In this document: in pieces, positions 30,141 through 42,342 of the stretch
Position numbering within the stretch: position 1 is the stretch's first letter
Layout of the letters: each line of letters starts with the position of its first letter
Assembly: GCA_000151295.1 (NCBI GenBank)
Contig: GG745359.1
Span: forward strand, 336,505-400,504
From: Allomyces macrogynus ATCC 38327
Taxonomy: Eukaryota > Blastocladiomycota > Blastocladiomycetes > Blastocladiales > Blastocladiaceae
Length of the DNA stretch: 64,000 bases
Direction: 5' to 3'
Program-made: the position numbers and the translations under genes
The notes under the pieces: model-generated
The model's database searches: none
What the model was told of the DNA's origin: nothing
Seen by the model: the letters and a program-made list of their open reading frames with translations, nothing else

Positions 30141-33100
30141 TCACTCCACCTCCCCCTCATTCTCGTCGATAGTCTGCTCCGCCACAAACGACCCGCCGTT
30201 GCTTCCCGGCAACGACATGCGTGACGCCGCCAGTGACCGCATCTGCATTCCAAGCCGAGCAAGCAGCGGCGCAAGCCCATGCACTTCCACCACCAGCGTG
30301 CCCAAACTGCCGACTCCGTCCAAAAACTCCACATCAAGCGGGACGAGGATCCGGTTCGGCGCACCTGGTGTGGGCGCCAATACTTTCTGTACCAGCACAG
30401 CCCAATCGAGGTGCGCCGACGCGACATCCACAAACTCGGCATTTGGCTCATCGCCAAGCTCGTTGCTGCCGCCAACGGGCGCGCCCGTGCTTACGGCAAC
30501 AATTAACGTTGTGGTGACAGTCGGTGCGTCGGCTGCGGCCGCGACGGACCGCGTCGATGCGATTCGTTGCAGGCTCCCGGACGCAGCGAGCGACGCGTGC
30601 CGCGACAGACTAGTGCGTCTTGCCATACCCGCGACCACGGGCGTCAAGAGCGCGGCCCACTTGGGGTCGGCACCGACATCGTCGTTTTCGGCGGGCGCCG
30701 CTGATGGGAAACTCGCGACAAAACCGAGATCGATCAGCGGGACCAGTGCGCCGTCCTGGTCGGGCGTGTCGTCGTCCGGCGCGTACCGCACAAACTGTGC
30801 CGATGTTTCGAGCATACTCCCAGCATCACCGTCTTCGGCGGTGGGACCAAACACGTCAAATGCGACAATAACCTGCTGGTAGCCCGCGAGATGATCCTGG
30901 ACGACGGTGCTGTTGGCGTAAACCTGCAGCGTATGCAGGACGAGCGTGACGTGGTCGTCGGCGAGCAAATCGATTTCGGCGAGATCGGCGTCGTGGATCG
31001 TGGGGCTCAGCAGCGCGTAGAGGTCGTCGTCGTTGTCGGCCGTCGCGGAGGGGTCCTCGTCTTGGAAGTTTTGTGACCCTTGTGTCGTGTCGAGATGCAG
31101 GTTGGATCCGGACATCAGAAGAACTTGATCGTCGTCAGTCGGCAGCGCCGCGTCCCCGAGTACGGAATGGCGCGATCCGTACAGGGATCCAGCGCCCGAT
31201 GCCGGGAGCTGCTCGCCCTGACTGCTCCACTGCACGCGCAACTGCGAGCTGCTTCGGCTCAGCGTTGGCGGCCCATCGTCGTTACCCATGCCGACGAGCC
31301 CAGACCCACCTCCGGATGCGGGCATCGATGGCGGTAGTGCGTCCATGTCCTGTGCGAGCACATATTTCCTCGAGCCGCGCATCGATCCGGCGCGAGACGC
31401 CTGGAGCTCGCCACCTTGGCTCGTCCACTGCGCCCGTGATACGTGCGAGCCAAACCGGCTCAAGGTTACTCCGGCACCGTCAGCAGCGCCGACGAGGCCA
31501 GAACCGCGCGCGGATCCAGAGCTCGAAAGCGGCAATGACGCCGGCAACGCCCCAGCTTCGTCCATCCTCGCCTGCGGCCCAACACGGCTCGTTGACCGTG
31601 CGACATTGCTCGCGCTCGTCGCCATTGGCAGCGCCGCGCCTTCTTGACTGGCCCTCCGCGACGCAATCGGTTCATCGAGCGTGGCCACCGATCCAATGCC
31701 CTGGATCGACCGCGTCGACCCGTGCCGCGACACGCCCACGTCCGACCGGAGCGACTCCTGCCTCGACAGGGGCGACGCTTCGGCACCCGCCAACGACGCG
31801 CGCGACCCTTCGCGCGACAGCAACTGCTCTGTCGTCTGGTACGATGAGGCTTTGGACATGCCCATGCGCGGCGGCGGCAGATCGCCAAGCACGTCGGCCG
31901 TAATGTCTTGCGACAGGTTCGATCGCGAGCGCGAGCGCGAGGGGTCGGCGAGGTGCGTGCTGGACAGAGCGGGATGCGACGGGTCCCGGCGGAGTGATCG
32001 TGACGATGAGAGCCGAGAGATTGGAAGGTCGTGCTGCGAACCTGTGCGCGATAGGGCCGGTGCCGACTGTTCCCGCGGAAACGGTGGAGGGGCAGCCGGG
32101 TCACCGACATCTTGTGAGAAGGACAGCGGCGCCGAGTTGCCGCGGGAAAGCGGCGGCGCGAGATCAGTCCGAGACAAGGACGCGCGGGCCGATATTGGCG
32201 CGGAATCGACCGTGTTGGTGTGATTGGCCCCCGCATCGCCGCGTGAGTCGGCGAGCTCGGCGAGGTTCGAGGCACTGTGGGCGAGTGGGGGCGCCGACCC
32301 CGTGCGAGGGAGCGACGAACCCGAGTGCTGTCGCGACGGAGCGAGCTCGGCGACGCTGGCGGCACGGGATAGCGAGCCATCCATGTCCTGCGATCGTGAA
32401 CTGCCAACTGGCCGCGGCTCAAAAGTGGTACCGATTGATGCGTGGGGGAGCGACGCAGTACCTGCCACTTGCGACATCCGACCAACATCGTCCAGCTGGC
32501 CACGCGAGGCATCTCGTCCCATCTCGTCAGCCCCGACCATGCGCGGCCCGCCCTGCCTCCACCCGAGCTTGACCGTGACCGACCCGACCTTCTGCCCGCT
32601 CAACACGAGCTCGGTCTCGACACTCGCCTCGTCCCCCTGTGCGACGGCCGCGAGCGAGACGTGCGCCTGGCCCAAGAACGAGGAGTAGTCGCTCGGATCG
32701 GCGTCGTCAAACACCGACACGACCATGGGTTTCTGTTCGATCCACTGCACGACGTCGGGCGAAAGCACGAGCGGCACATCCACCGTCTCTGGGTCATCGG
32801 GCGCGGCAAACCCGGGGCACGCGATGCGAAGACCCGTGCGGTGGTAGATGTCCACGAGTCCATAGAGCCGCGGGTTCTTGGTTTTCGGGGTCACGGATAT
32901 ACCCGTCAGCGACACGTGCAGTGTGTCGGACCGGTACTGCGGTCCCGGCTGTGACATGTCGATCCGCTTTTGCGCGGATGCGGCTTGCTGTCGTAAATGG
33001 CCCGACCGCTCCTGGTATGCGAGCCAAGCTTCCTCGAGCGGAAGAGAAATCGCGAGCGAGCACTGCAACGTGCCAAGTAGCTGATCGCCGCCGGAGTCGG

Positions 33101-35797
33101 CGCGATACTGGTCCTCGCCCCCAAACGCGGGCGCACCATAGAGCTCAAGGTTGTAGAACAGGCCGTTCGATCCGGCGTGCAGGAGCTGCGCCAGATGCGT
33201 GATACGCGCCGTGACAAGCGTCGTAAATGTGCCGTCTGACCGCACCACGACGACGTCGATGGCCACATCGCCGCCGTCGGCCTCGAGGTACCAGAACAGC
33301 GCGTCCGGCAGCGGGTCGAGCGGCCACGACACGGTCCAGTCGTCGGCAATGAAAGTCTGGTGCGACGGTGGGAGCGGCGGCGTGACCTGCGTCTCGAACG
33401 TGAAAAAGTCGACGGCAAACAGGAGCAATTGCGGCGTCGCGCACGGCTTGGTGAGTTGGATTTGGTGAAGCTTGAGCACCAAGCACGGTCCATGGCGGCT
33501 CGGATCCGCGGCAGCAACAAGCCCGCGAGCGGGACCTGATACAGATGACAGGTGCCGCACTTGCCGTTCGAGCACGCCGATCCGGTGTTGCCTCGCGTCG
33601 AGCAGCCGGGCGTCGCGCTCGCGCTGGACGACATACTCGTCGCGCAGCCGCTCAATGTCTCCGTGCACCTGCGCGAGCTCGTGCTTGTAGTCGCGGTTGA
33701 CCTGCTGCTGCAAACTCAGCAGCTGCCGCGTCTTGTCGAGGTCCTGGAGCGCCTGCAGGTACTCGGAACGCAAATGCAGCATCGCGGCCTTGTCCTCCAT
33801 CCACTCGTGCATCGACAAGAGCGTGTCGAGCGAGACGTGGTGCTGCCGGCGCCAGGCAATAATGACGAGTGCTTCCTGCAAGTCGCCCATGGCCACGTGG
33901 TTGGTCTCGGCAAACAGGGCGACGCGATTGCGCAACGCCGTGTGCTCGCGCGTCTCGCGGTCCAGCTGGTGCTGGGTTTCGGCGTGCCGCGCCGTCATGG
34001 TCGCCGTCTGCGCCTTGGACAGGTCGAGATCGTCGAGGAGCCGCTTGTTGTCGAGCAGGAGCTGCTTGTTGCTCGACTCGAGGTGCGCGAGCTGGTGCGC
34101 CAGATCCTGCACCGCGGCATCGAAGCGCGCGCGCTGCGTCTTTTCCGTTACGAGTGCCTGTTCCACGAGCCGGGCGTTTTCCTCGTGCGCGCGGTTGAGC
34201 TCTGCCTTGATGTCGGTGTTGACTTTTTGCAGCTAAAGATTTCCAAACAGACAAAAGGAACACGGTCATGTTCACCCGTCAATCTTCATGAGCGGCCACC
34301 AAGTCGTCGTTGTCATCGAGTAAAGCAGTACGAACATGGTCAACGTGCTGCATGTCGACTTGCGCGTGCACGAGCTGTGTCTCGAGTTCTACGACCTTGT
34401 CCCGTGCCTCTTGCAGCTGAACCGAGTGGTGCTCGATCTCCTGCGTCAATTCGGCATTGCTCTGCCGCATCTCGGCCTCCTTTTCCTCCATGGCGCCTGA
34501 CTGTTGCAGTAGGTCCTCGATCATGCGCGACTTATTGGTGAGTTCGAGCGTCAGCGACTTTTGGCGCGCCTCCAAAACTGCTCTACAATGGAATGGGACG
34601 GTGGTCAGTGCACGGGCGACCAGAAGGGTCTTGGCGGTAAGGTTAAACTGACACGGTCTGCTTGAGCTGCAAGTGCTCGGTCATGTCGACGGTCGCGGCC
34701 GGTGGTGGGCTCGATTGCTTCTTTTGCAGCTCCTCGACGACGCTGCGCAGTTCGGCCAGCTCGTCGTTCTTGGCGTCGAGCTCGCCCTGCAGCATGTGAA
34801 CAGTCTCGGACCTGAACAGGTGGAGGGCGATCAGAGTGAGTGCACGGAAGATACGGATTTGGCAAAAACGGCGCGGCGGACATTTGGTGATACTCTTCCG
34901 AGTCGCGGAATGACGGCGGGCTATTCAAGTGGTCGAATGGTCAATTCGGTACTGGTGTTCCGGCAAAGTCAGGGCAACACGACGTACACGACGACCGGTG
35001 GTGATTCCGGGTCCGCAACTCTCTGCAGCGAAGCCTGCTCCTTTTTCACGGGCGACTTGCGCGCTGCACCCTGCCTCGAAATCAACCAGGTCAGTTACGG
35101 CAAGGTTGCGAGGCCATGAGAAATCGACCAGTGCCGCACCTTTCGTGGCCCGATACTGTCCCACATGCCCTTCTTGCGCAGGTTCGACTCGTGAGTCGCC
35201 TTGTAGTGCTGCACCTTGCTCTTGAGCAGGCTATTGTCCTTGGCCAAGTCGCGCACCTGCAGCCGCAAGTCGTCAACGAGCGCTTCGAGCGACGGGTGCC
35301 GCTTGTGGAACACCGCGCGTGTCGCAATGACGGGCGCGGGGATGCCGGACGCACTCGTCGGCGTGTGCTCTATTGCCAAGACCCGCGTCAGTCGTCAGAC
35401 TCCATCCGCCCAAACGGCAGACAGCGACACGAGAACGGACCGTGGTCCTTGGTCGCCGGTATCGGACCCACCGGGCCGCGGAGCTTGAGCTTGTTCATAT
35501 CGTCGGACATTTTCTGGACCCGTGTCGTCAGACTAAACGTCGACCCGAGAGTGAGAAGGTGCCGTGGTCGCGGGCGCATGCCCATCAAGCGTCCCCACAG
35601 ACGGACATACCGCTTGGTCAGGTCCATTTGGATATTGAGCCGCCGCTTGAGGTCGAGGTTCTCGTCGCGAACGGCCTGTACGTCGTCATCGCGCAAATCT
35701 GTTGCAACCGTCGCGCAGAAGCCGAGCCTGATGAGGTGCCGTATGCTGGTCGGGTGGACTTGACATGCGCCAACGAACCGGCCCGTAAAAACGACAT
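30141..35797 (-). CDS. RPGRIP1L: RPGRIP1L-like ciliary transition-zone protein (coiled coil plus C2 domains)
   Basis: Eight proposed exons on the minus strand: 35779-35797, 35611-35698, 35472-35532, 35140-35367, 34988-35070, 34653-34811, 34300-34582, 30141-34232; 1670 aa, all junctions in frame. Residues 1-540 are largely coiled coil (QAVRDENLDLKRRLN, TNKSRMIEDLLQQSGAMEEK, LQQQVNRDYKHELAQVH). A C2 domain of RPGRIP1 type (LVLKLHQIQL, FFTFETQVTPPL, GLFYNLELYG) starts about 557; a second C2 (LHVSLTGISVTP, MVVSVFDDADPSDYSSFLGQ) starts about 760. Then comes a 500-residue Ser/Arg-rich linker and a C-terminal beta domain (VTLVLHTLQVYANS, NRILVPLDVEFLDG). Order matches RPGRIP1L, a flagellar base gatekeeper. 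First exon (donor GTTCGT) and the 176-nt intron 34812-34987 are the weakest points. Confidence 0.82.
31150..31506 (-). repeat. Internal tandem duplication of about 58 codons in the RPGRIP1L-like linker
   Basis: Two adjacent copies begin GSGLVG and share TLSR..S, QW.SQG..L.AS.AGS and GSR..VL. First copy about 31325-31506, second about 31150-31312. Seen in the translated sequence. Confidence 0.75.
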
Positions 35798-36371
35798 GGT
35801 GCTGAAGAAATCGTGGATTGGGAAACAGGTTGTTCACGACGCAAGGCGTTGGTGCGCCGGGTTACTGGTTCGACGAAACCGTCTCTCGCCGTCACAATGG
35901 TTGCTGTCGGTCGAATCAAAACTTGTTCCAACTTTAAATTGCAGAGAGTTGGAGGACCGGGTTCGAGTCGGCCTTGACACTCCTTTTCGAAGCTGCGATC
36001 AGCAGCCAGCACTCATGTCCAACGGCGTCACGGGACCGCGTCAAGGCTGGCGGTTCCCGCTCCTCTGCTGATCTCGAGCAGCTCGAGAATATTGTCGACG
36101 TCGACACGGATTCCTGCACCAACCGCAACATTCCAGCCAAGAGACCTGGCGCATTGCGGTCGCCAACGCACGAGATCAGCATCCCGCGGGTCCGTCACGC
36201 GTCCGACGCTCTCCATGCCATTACGCTCAACAGGCCAATCCAGCCTATTTCGAGGGTCCAGCGTGCTCATCCAGAGTTTTGGCGCCGATTAGTCTCCACG
36301 GCATCAATCTTGATTGAATTTTTGTGGCACCCGAGGCCGATCAGCGTGCCGACCATTCCGTTCTTGTCACT
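35798..36371. other. Divergent promoter region of the RPGRIP1L-like and beta-adaptin genes
   Basis: 574 nt. Contains short palindromes (CTCGAGCAGCTCGAG near 36073, GTCGACGTCGAC near 36094). No ORF with domain content. A GGTTCGAGTC string at 35960 resembles a tRNA B-box but no cloverleaf surrounds it. Confidence 0.45.
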
Positions 36372-39300
36372 ATGGCCGACGCCAAGTACTTTTCCAAGGG
36401 TACGCTTGATCAGCTTGAAATTGACCATCTCATGACCGAATTCGTTGATATTGTTGTTCACCCGCGCTCTCTTCGTCATAGGCAAGGCGACCGAGCTCGA
36501 TGCCGAGTTTCGGCTCGCCGACAAGGCCGGCAAGGGCGCCAAAAAGAAGGAGATTCTCAAGCGCGTGATTGCCAACATGACCATGGGCACCGACATGAGC
36601 TCGCTGTTTCACCAGGTCATCCAGTGCGCCGCGTTGCCCGGTATCGACGTCAAGAAGATGATCTACCTCTATCTGATCAACTACGCCAAGCAGGTGCCTG
36701 ACCTCTGCACGCTCGCCGTTAATCTGCTGCTCAAGGTACGCTTGTTTCTGCAAGCGCGCGCGCGCGCGCGGCCGCCTCTCCATTTCTCACATTGACGGTG
36801 TGAACGTTGGTCGGGCTTAGGACACGCGCGACCCGAATCCGCTGACGCGCGCGCAGGCGCTGCGGACCATGGGCTACATTACAACACCCGAAATGCTCGA
36901 CAGTATGTGCGACGCTCTGCGTGCCGCGACTAAGGACGACGATCCGTTTGTGCGCAAGACGGCCGTAGTTGGCATCTCCAAGCTGTTCATCAACAGTGCC
37001 GACATGTGCCAGCGCGAAGGGTTCCTCGAGACGCTGTCGGAGATGGTCTACGACGCCAACGGCGCGGTATGTCGTCGCCAAAACACGGAGTAACGGAGCT
37101 GTTCGTTGGTTGATCTCAGATGTGTATTAGGTCATGGCGTCGGCGCTGGCTGTGCTCAAGGAGATTGCGCCGCACGCGCCGTCTGTGACGCTGCAGCTCG
37201 ACCTGACCAAGGCCAGTAAGCTCATTACCGCGCTCGACGAGTGCAGCGAGTACGTGCTATTTACTCCACCTCCGGAACCCTCGATACTTGGACTGACCGC
37301 TCTGTTTCCCGTCCAGGTGGTATCAAGTCTACGTGCTCGATGCTTTGATGCAATTTGTGCCGGCGACGCCCGACGACGCATTGCTCGTCTGCGACCGCAT
37401 CACCAACCGGCTGCAGCACGCCAACTCGGCCGTGAGCATGACGGTGCTCAAGGTGATTCTGCACCTGCTCGACTACGTGCCCAATGACGACGCGGTCGCG
37501 AGCATGTGCAGCAAGCTGACGCCGCCGCTCATCACGCTCATGTCACGCAGTGCCGAGATCCAGTACACGGCGCTGCGCAACATTGTCTTGATCCTCGACA
37601 AGCGGCCACAAGTGCTCGCCGACGAGGTCAAGGCCTTTTTTTGCAAGTACAACGACCCGATCTACGTGAAAATGGCCAAGCTCGAGGTCTTGGTCAGATT
37701 GGTCAACAAGAAAAACTGCCCGCAGGTCTTGCTCGAGCTGAAAGAGTATGCGTCCGAGGCCGACGTCGAGTTTGTGCGTAAGGCCGTCAAGTGCATTGGC
37801 CGGTGCGCGATCCAAATCGAGCCTATGGCCGACGCGTGCATCCGCGTGCTCATGGACCTGATTGAGACGCGCGTGTCATACGTGCTGCAAGAGGCCGTTG
37901 TCGTGCTCAAGGACATTTTCCGCCGGTACCCGAACCGGTACGAGCAGCTGCTCGGCGCGCTGACCGAGCAGCTCGAGGCGATCGACGAGCCCGACGCGAA
38001 AGCCGCCTACATTTGGATTCTCGGACACTATGCGGGCAACATTGCCGGCGCGTGCGACGCGCTACGCATGTTCCTCGCCGACATTTTGCTCGATTCGGCC
38101 AACGTGCAGCTGGCGCTCCTGAACGCGGCCGTCAAGACGCGCATTGCCCAGGCGCCCGGGTCGGACGCGCTGCTCGATGAGATTGTCGCGCACCTGACTG
38201 ACAGTGTCGATAACCCAGACGTGCGCGACCGCGCGATCATGTACGGCCGCATGTTTAAGCAGCACCCGGCTGTAGTTCAGTCCGTGCTCGCCGCCTCGAA
38301 ACCCACCATTTCGCTCGAGTCGGACGGGGTCCCGCCGCACCTCGTACACGAATTGCTCCTAGAACTCGGGTCGCTCGCGTCGATTCTGCACCGGCCCGCG
38401 GCCACGTTCCTCGGTGCGGCTGCCGTCAAGACGGTCGTGCTTGGCCAGGCCGACGGCGACAACAATGCCATGGGCGGCGGGTACGCGGACACGGCCGACC
38501 AGAGTGTCACGCAACAGCAGCAGCAGCAGTCGCCGTCTGCTGGCGGTGCCGGCGGTGCGAGGGCCATGAACTTGCTCGACATGGATGAACCAGCCGCCGT
38601 CGTCCCCTCCCCGACTCAGATGGGCGGGTACCGCCCCGCGTCGCCCGGGACCGTCTCGTCGGCAACCGACAATGTGGCCTCGTCCATGTCGTACCAGCAG
38701 CAGCTGTCGAGTCTGGCCGGTGCGGTCCCGTCGGTCGCGGCTGGGTCCATGTCGCAGTCGTCGAGCATGCGCGCGATTTCGCCGACGCAGGGGATTGCCG
38801 GGATGGGTGGGAGCGCGACGGGGTCGCCGTACCACCGGCCGTCGATGGTGCCAGAGGAACCGAGTGGGGTCCTGGACGGGCCTGCTCTGATGGCGCCGGT
38901 GCAGCCGGCCACGTTTGGGGCTGCACCCGGGTTGGGCCAGATGTTTGGCGGGACGGCGCCGACGGCGTCCACCACTGGCACGAACGGGTTTGGTGGTGCC
39001 GCGAGTGCTATCGGCGGGACAGCGAGCGGGTTTGGTGGTGCCGCGACCGGATTTGGCGGTGCTGCCAGTGGTTTCGGCGGCCCCACGAGCGGATTCGGCG
39101 TGGCCACCAGCAGTTTCGCCGGCCCTGCGAGCGGTTTCGGCACCGGTGGAATCGGCGCCCCCTCCGCGCTCGGCGGTCTCGCCGCCGACCTGGCCGGCAT
39201 GTCGCTCGCGTCGCCCGTGGTTGTGGCCGACACGCTCCTGCTGGCTCGCGAGAACGGCAAGTGTCTCGAGATCCAGGGCGCGATGCGGCGCGACCCCTAC

Positions 39301-40017
39301 GCGCCCGCTGGCACGCACCGGCTGTGCTTGTCTATGAAAATGTCGAACGCCGGGATTGCACCCATGGACGGGCTCATGATCCGACTCAACGTGAACCCGT
39401 TCGGCCTGCAGCTCGATATGACGGCCAAGTTGCCGATCGTGCGTCCCGGGTCGGTGCCCGTGCCCGTGACGGTGCCACTCGTGGCGGGTCCTGTCCCGCC
39501 GTACGCGAGCTGGCCGGAGATTGCCAAGTCCAAGCCGCTCACCGTGCAGGCCGCGATTCGGACGCCGACGGGCACCGAGTTTTTCTTGATTCCAGCGCCC
39601 GTGCAGGAAATGGTGTCGGGCGAAGTGGTCACAGACCCGGAGGCGTACGCGATGCTCCAGGGGTCGTCGGGCCAGGTGCAGGTCAAGACGCTCGCGAGCG
39701 CCAACATGGACCGGATCGTGGCGCGTTTGAAGACGTTACGGGTCACAGTCGCGCCACCGACCAACATGAATGGGGTACGGTCTTGGTTATCATGCGTCGG
39801 TCCGGTGGAGAGTGATCATGGCAGCTGACTGGTTGACTTTTTGTAGACCAAGTGGGTCGTCGTCTCGGGGTGCCTGCTGGGCGGGCAAAAGTTTGCCGTG
39901 CAGCTCGCGGCACCCGAGGCCACGGCGAGCACAACGGGCTCCGTGCAGATCAAGGCCGCGGCAGCGATCCCGAACCTGGACGCCGGTATCATGGAGTTTG
40001 TCGAGTCGCTGGCGTAG
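36372..40017 (+). CDS. AP-1/AP-2 complex subunit beta (beta-adaptin)
   Basis: Exons 36372-36399, 36482-36735, 36821-37066, 37131-37249, 37317-39774, 39847-40017; 1091 aa. Large subunit of clathrin adaptors for TGN or plasma-membrane vesicles. N-terminal HEAT/ARM trunk has the family blocks MIYLYLINYAKQVPD, DPNPLTRAQALRTMG, DPFVRKTAVVGISKL, YTALRNIVLILDKRP, FFCKYNDPIYVKMAKLE and VRKAVKCIGRCAIQIE. The hinge is long and Gly/Phe/Ser-rich with GFGGAASGFG-type repeats (38985-39150). The C-terminal appendage (GLMIRLNVNPFGLQ) lies across the last intron and ends MEFVESLA. Longer than the usual 900-950 aa because of the hinge. AP-1 and AP-2 cannot be separated by eye, and many fungi share one beta-like subunit type. 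Confidence 0.94.
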
Positions 40018-40475
40018 GGTGTTGGATGGATCTGGGACGACTCTGCACGTGCACGTGCGATTGAGCCGCGGGATGGAGGATGACGGGCCGAGGGACTGGG
40101 ACCGAGAGTGACGGGGTCGAGGTGGACGCTAAAACAATGAGGCCTGTTATGATCAACGCGAAGAACCGAGTGGATTGGCATGCGCCAGGCCGGACACAAG
40201 TGACCACGGCATTGCAGAGCCCTGGGCGACCGCACGCCGCCGACGTCGTCGACAGCATCCAGCAGCTCTCGTCAAGTGCGAGGAAAGGTACGGCTTTCAA
40301 AAATGCGTCTCCTCACGATCACGTTCAAGGTCTTCCTTGCCTGGTGGCTGAGTCACAAGCACTTGAACAACGAAAGAGGGGAACTAACCTCAAGGCATAA
40401 TGCGTATAAAGTTGCGGGTCATGCAGCAAATCCGGATCAAACAAGCTTGAAACAGTCCTGACGCTCCTCACTGCC
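40018..40475. other. Intergenic spacer at the left boundary of the CpG-poor block
   Basis: CpG frequency is normal to about 40290 (many CGs at 40220-40290) and falls sharply from about 40440. No gene seen. Confidence 0.5.
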
Positions 40476-42342
40476 ATGGCCATGCTCACAGCTGACGTGC
40501 AACCTGTCAACAAGATGAAGTGCCACCCAATGGGCACACGCCCTGTGCACATTGGCAGCATCGTTGTGGGCAACCCAAACTACCAGCTGGAGCGCCCAAC
40601 ATACCCTTGGTGCATTTGCTTGATTTGAGACCCAACATAGTGGAGACGATTGGCGACCACACACCCAGTGCACTGATACTTTTTGATTCGTCCACAAATA
40701 GGGAGCACCCACAGAAGCCTGGCGTGATTCCCAGCCACCCAAGCCCATACACACCACTGACATCTAGCAAGGAGCCTTGGAAGCCATGCATGCCAATCAA
40801 GGTCAGCAAGCCCTACTGCCTGTGCCATGGCAACAGCAACAGCAACATGACTGTCCCAGGTGGCAACACGAACATGATTATCTTGGGCAGCAACACGAAC
40901 ATGATGGTTCTGGGTGGTAACACAACTGCACCAGGTGGTGTCACAAAGCCACTGCCCAATGACAACAAGCCATGGAACATTATGATCATGCAGTATGTGA
41001 CTTTCTCCTCCCTCCTGCATGCAATTCTCACAAAAGAGTGGTACCAAGCTGACAATTGGCTCGATTCTAGCACCAATGACATTGACATGCACCTTGACCT
41101 GTTCAACTTGGGCAGTGCTGACTGCATGGCCAAGCACATTGCTGACAGCAAGTGTGGCAGAGGTATTGTGTGCATCAATATGGTTGTTGACAAGCTCTGC
41201 GCCATGCACAGCCAGAGCTACTTGCTTGATGGTGGTGACAACATCCAGGTGTGTTGGCAGCCAATTTGTATTTTGTGACATGCAGAACCCTCTCAACCTG
41301 TTTTCCTCACCACATGTGCATTGATATCATAGGGAATGCTCTTCAACACCTACTACAAGGGCAAAATCTTGGCTGACTACATGAATGCCATCAAGTACAA
41401 TGTGACAACAGTCAGCAACCACAAGTGGGATGATGGGGCAGCCAACCTGGTGTGGTTCCAATTGTCTTGGCAAATATGGACGTTTCAGGTGAGCCCATAC
41501 TCAAGGACCTGGTTGCCCCCTACATGGTCTTGACCAAGTATGGCCCAAACTTGGGTGTGATCAGGTTCATGACCTCAGTGCTTAATGGTATTGCACTGCT
41601 CACGTCCAAGATCATGGTTGAGGACCCAGTTTTGGTGGTGCAGTATGCCATTGAAGAGCTGCATAGCAAGGGCATCAAGCACATTATCTGCATCTTGCAC
41701 AACAGGCACCAGGACAACAAGCCTGTCACAGCCAACATGTGCAGCATTTCACTGATTGTTGGTGGTAACTCACACATGCTGCTCAACAAGAACGCGTCCA
41801 TGGCTGATGTGCAGGGCCCCTACCCAATGGACGTCAAGAACTTGGATGGCAAGTTGACCTACATTGTGCAGGCCAAGAAGTTTGGCAAGTGGGTTGGCCT
41901 GATCAACTTTAGCATGATCCTGACAGTCCTGCCATTCCAGAACTTTGTTGTTGACAATGTGGTTGACAGCCAGTACATGAAGGACCTGCTTGAGAACCTT
42001 GCGTCAATGCAAAAGGCCAAGCAGATTAAGGCCCTGATCTTGTTTGGTCATGTCTTGGGCGTGTGTGCTGTGTTTGACTGCAAGCAGCTGGCTGGGTTCA
42101 AGGCGACCAAAGTTATGGTCAATGTCAAGGCTGTGGACGGTACTGTCAAGTTGGAGCCGCTCAACTTGAAGAAGCAGGATGTGTTTGTGACCATTGAATT
42201 TGTTGCTATGGGCAGTGGCAACATTGTGCCAATGCCCTTTACAGCGCCCTTTGGCATGCTGATGTTGGATGAGGTGCTTGACTTCATCAAGACGTTCCTG
42301 GATGGCAAACTACTGGCGTTCAAGGATGCGCGTCTGCAGTAA
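40476..42342 (+). pseudogene. CpG-depleted, decayed 5'-nucleotidase (UshA/CD73 family)
   Basis: Recognisable metallophosphoesterase: LLDGGDNIQ joined over intron 41249-41332 to GMLFNTYYKGKILADYMNAI and VSNHKWDDG, then PIVLANMDVSGEP, KGIKHIICILHNRHQDN, LIVGGNSHMLL, and a late PLNLKKQDVFVTIEF block. Key residues are altered: the usual NHE is NHK, GHSG is HNRH, GGHSH is GGNSH. A frame break at about 41458 separates exon 2 from the ORF at 41452-42342, and the middle NGGGIR/PFGG segment is missing. I count roughly 20 CpG in about 1.8 kb, while neighbouring genes carry several per 60 nt; TpG and CpA are correspondingly abundant and Arg codons almost absent (3 Arg in 296 codons). This suggests deamination of methylated CpG or a RIP-like process. 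The N-terminal start (ATG 40476 or later) is uncertain. Confidence 0.72.

Noticed and set aside
35950..35975. Possible tRNA gene (B-box-like GGTTCGAGTC)
   Set aside because: No A box, anticodon stem or acceptor stem pairs could be built around it.
36750..36775. Z-DNA-like GC run inside the beta-adaptin intron
   Set aside because: Short (GC)n run; common by chance in this GC-rich genome.
38359..39318. 319-codon minus frame inside beta-adaptin
   Set aside because: Antisense to a well-supported hinge and appendage; Arg/Gly composition reflects codon complement.
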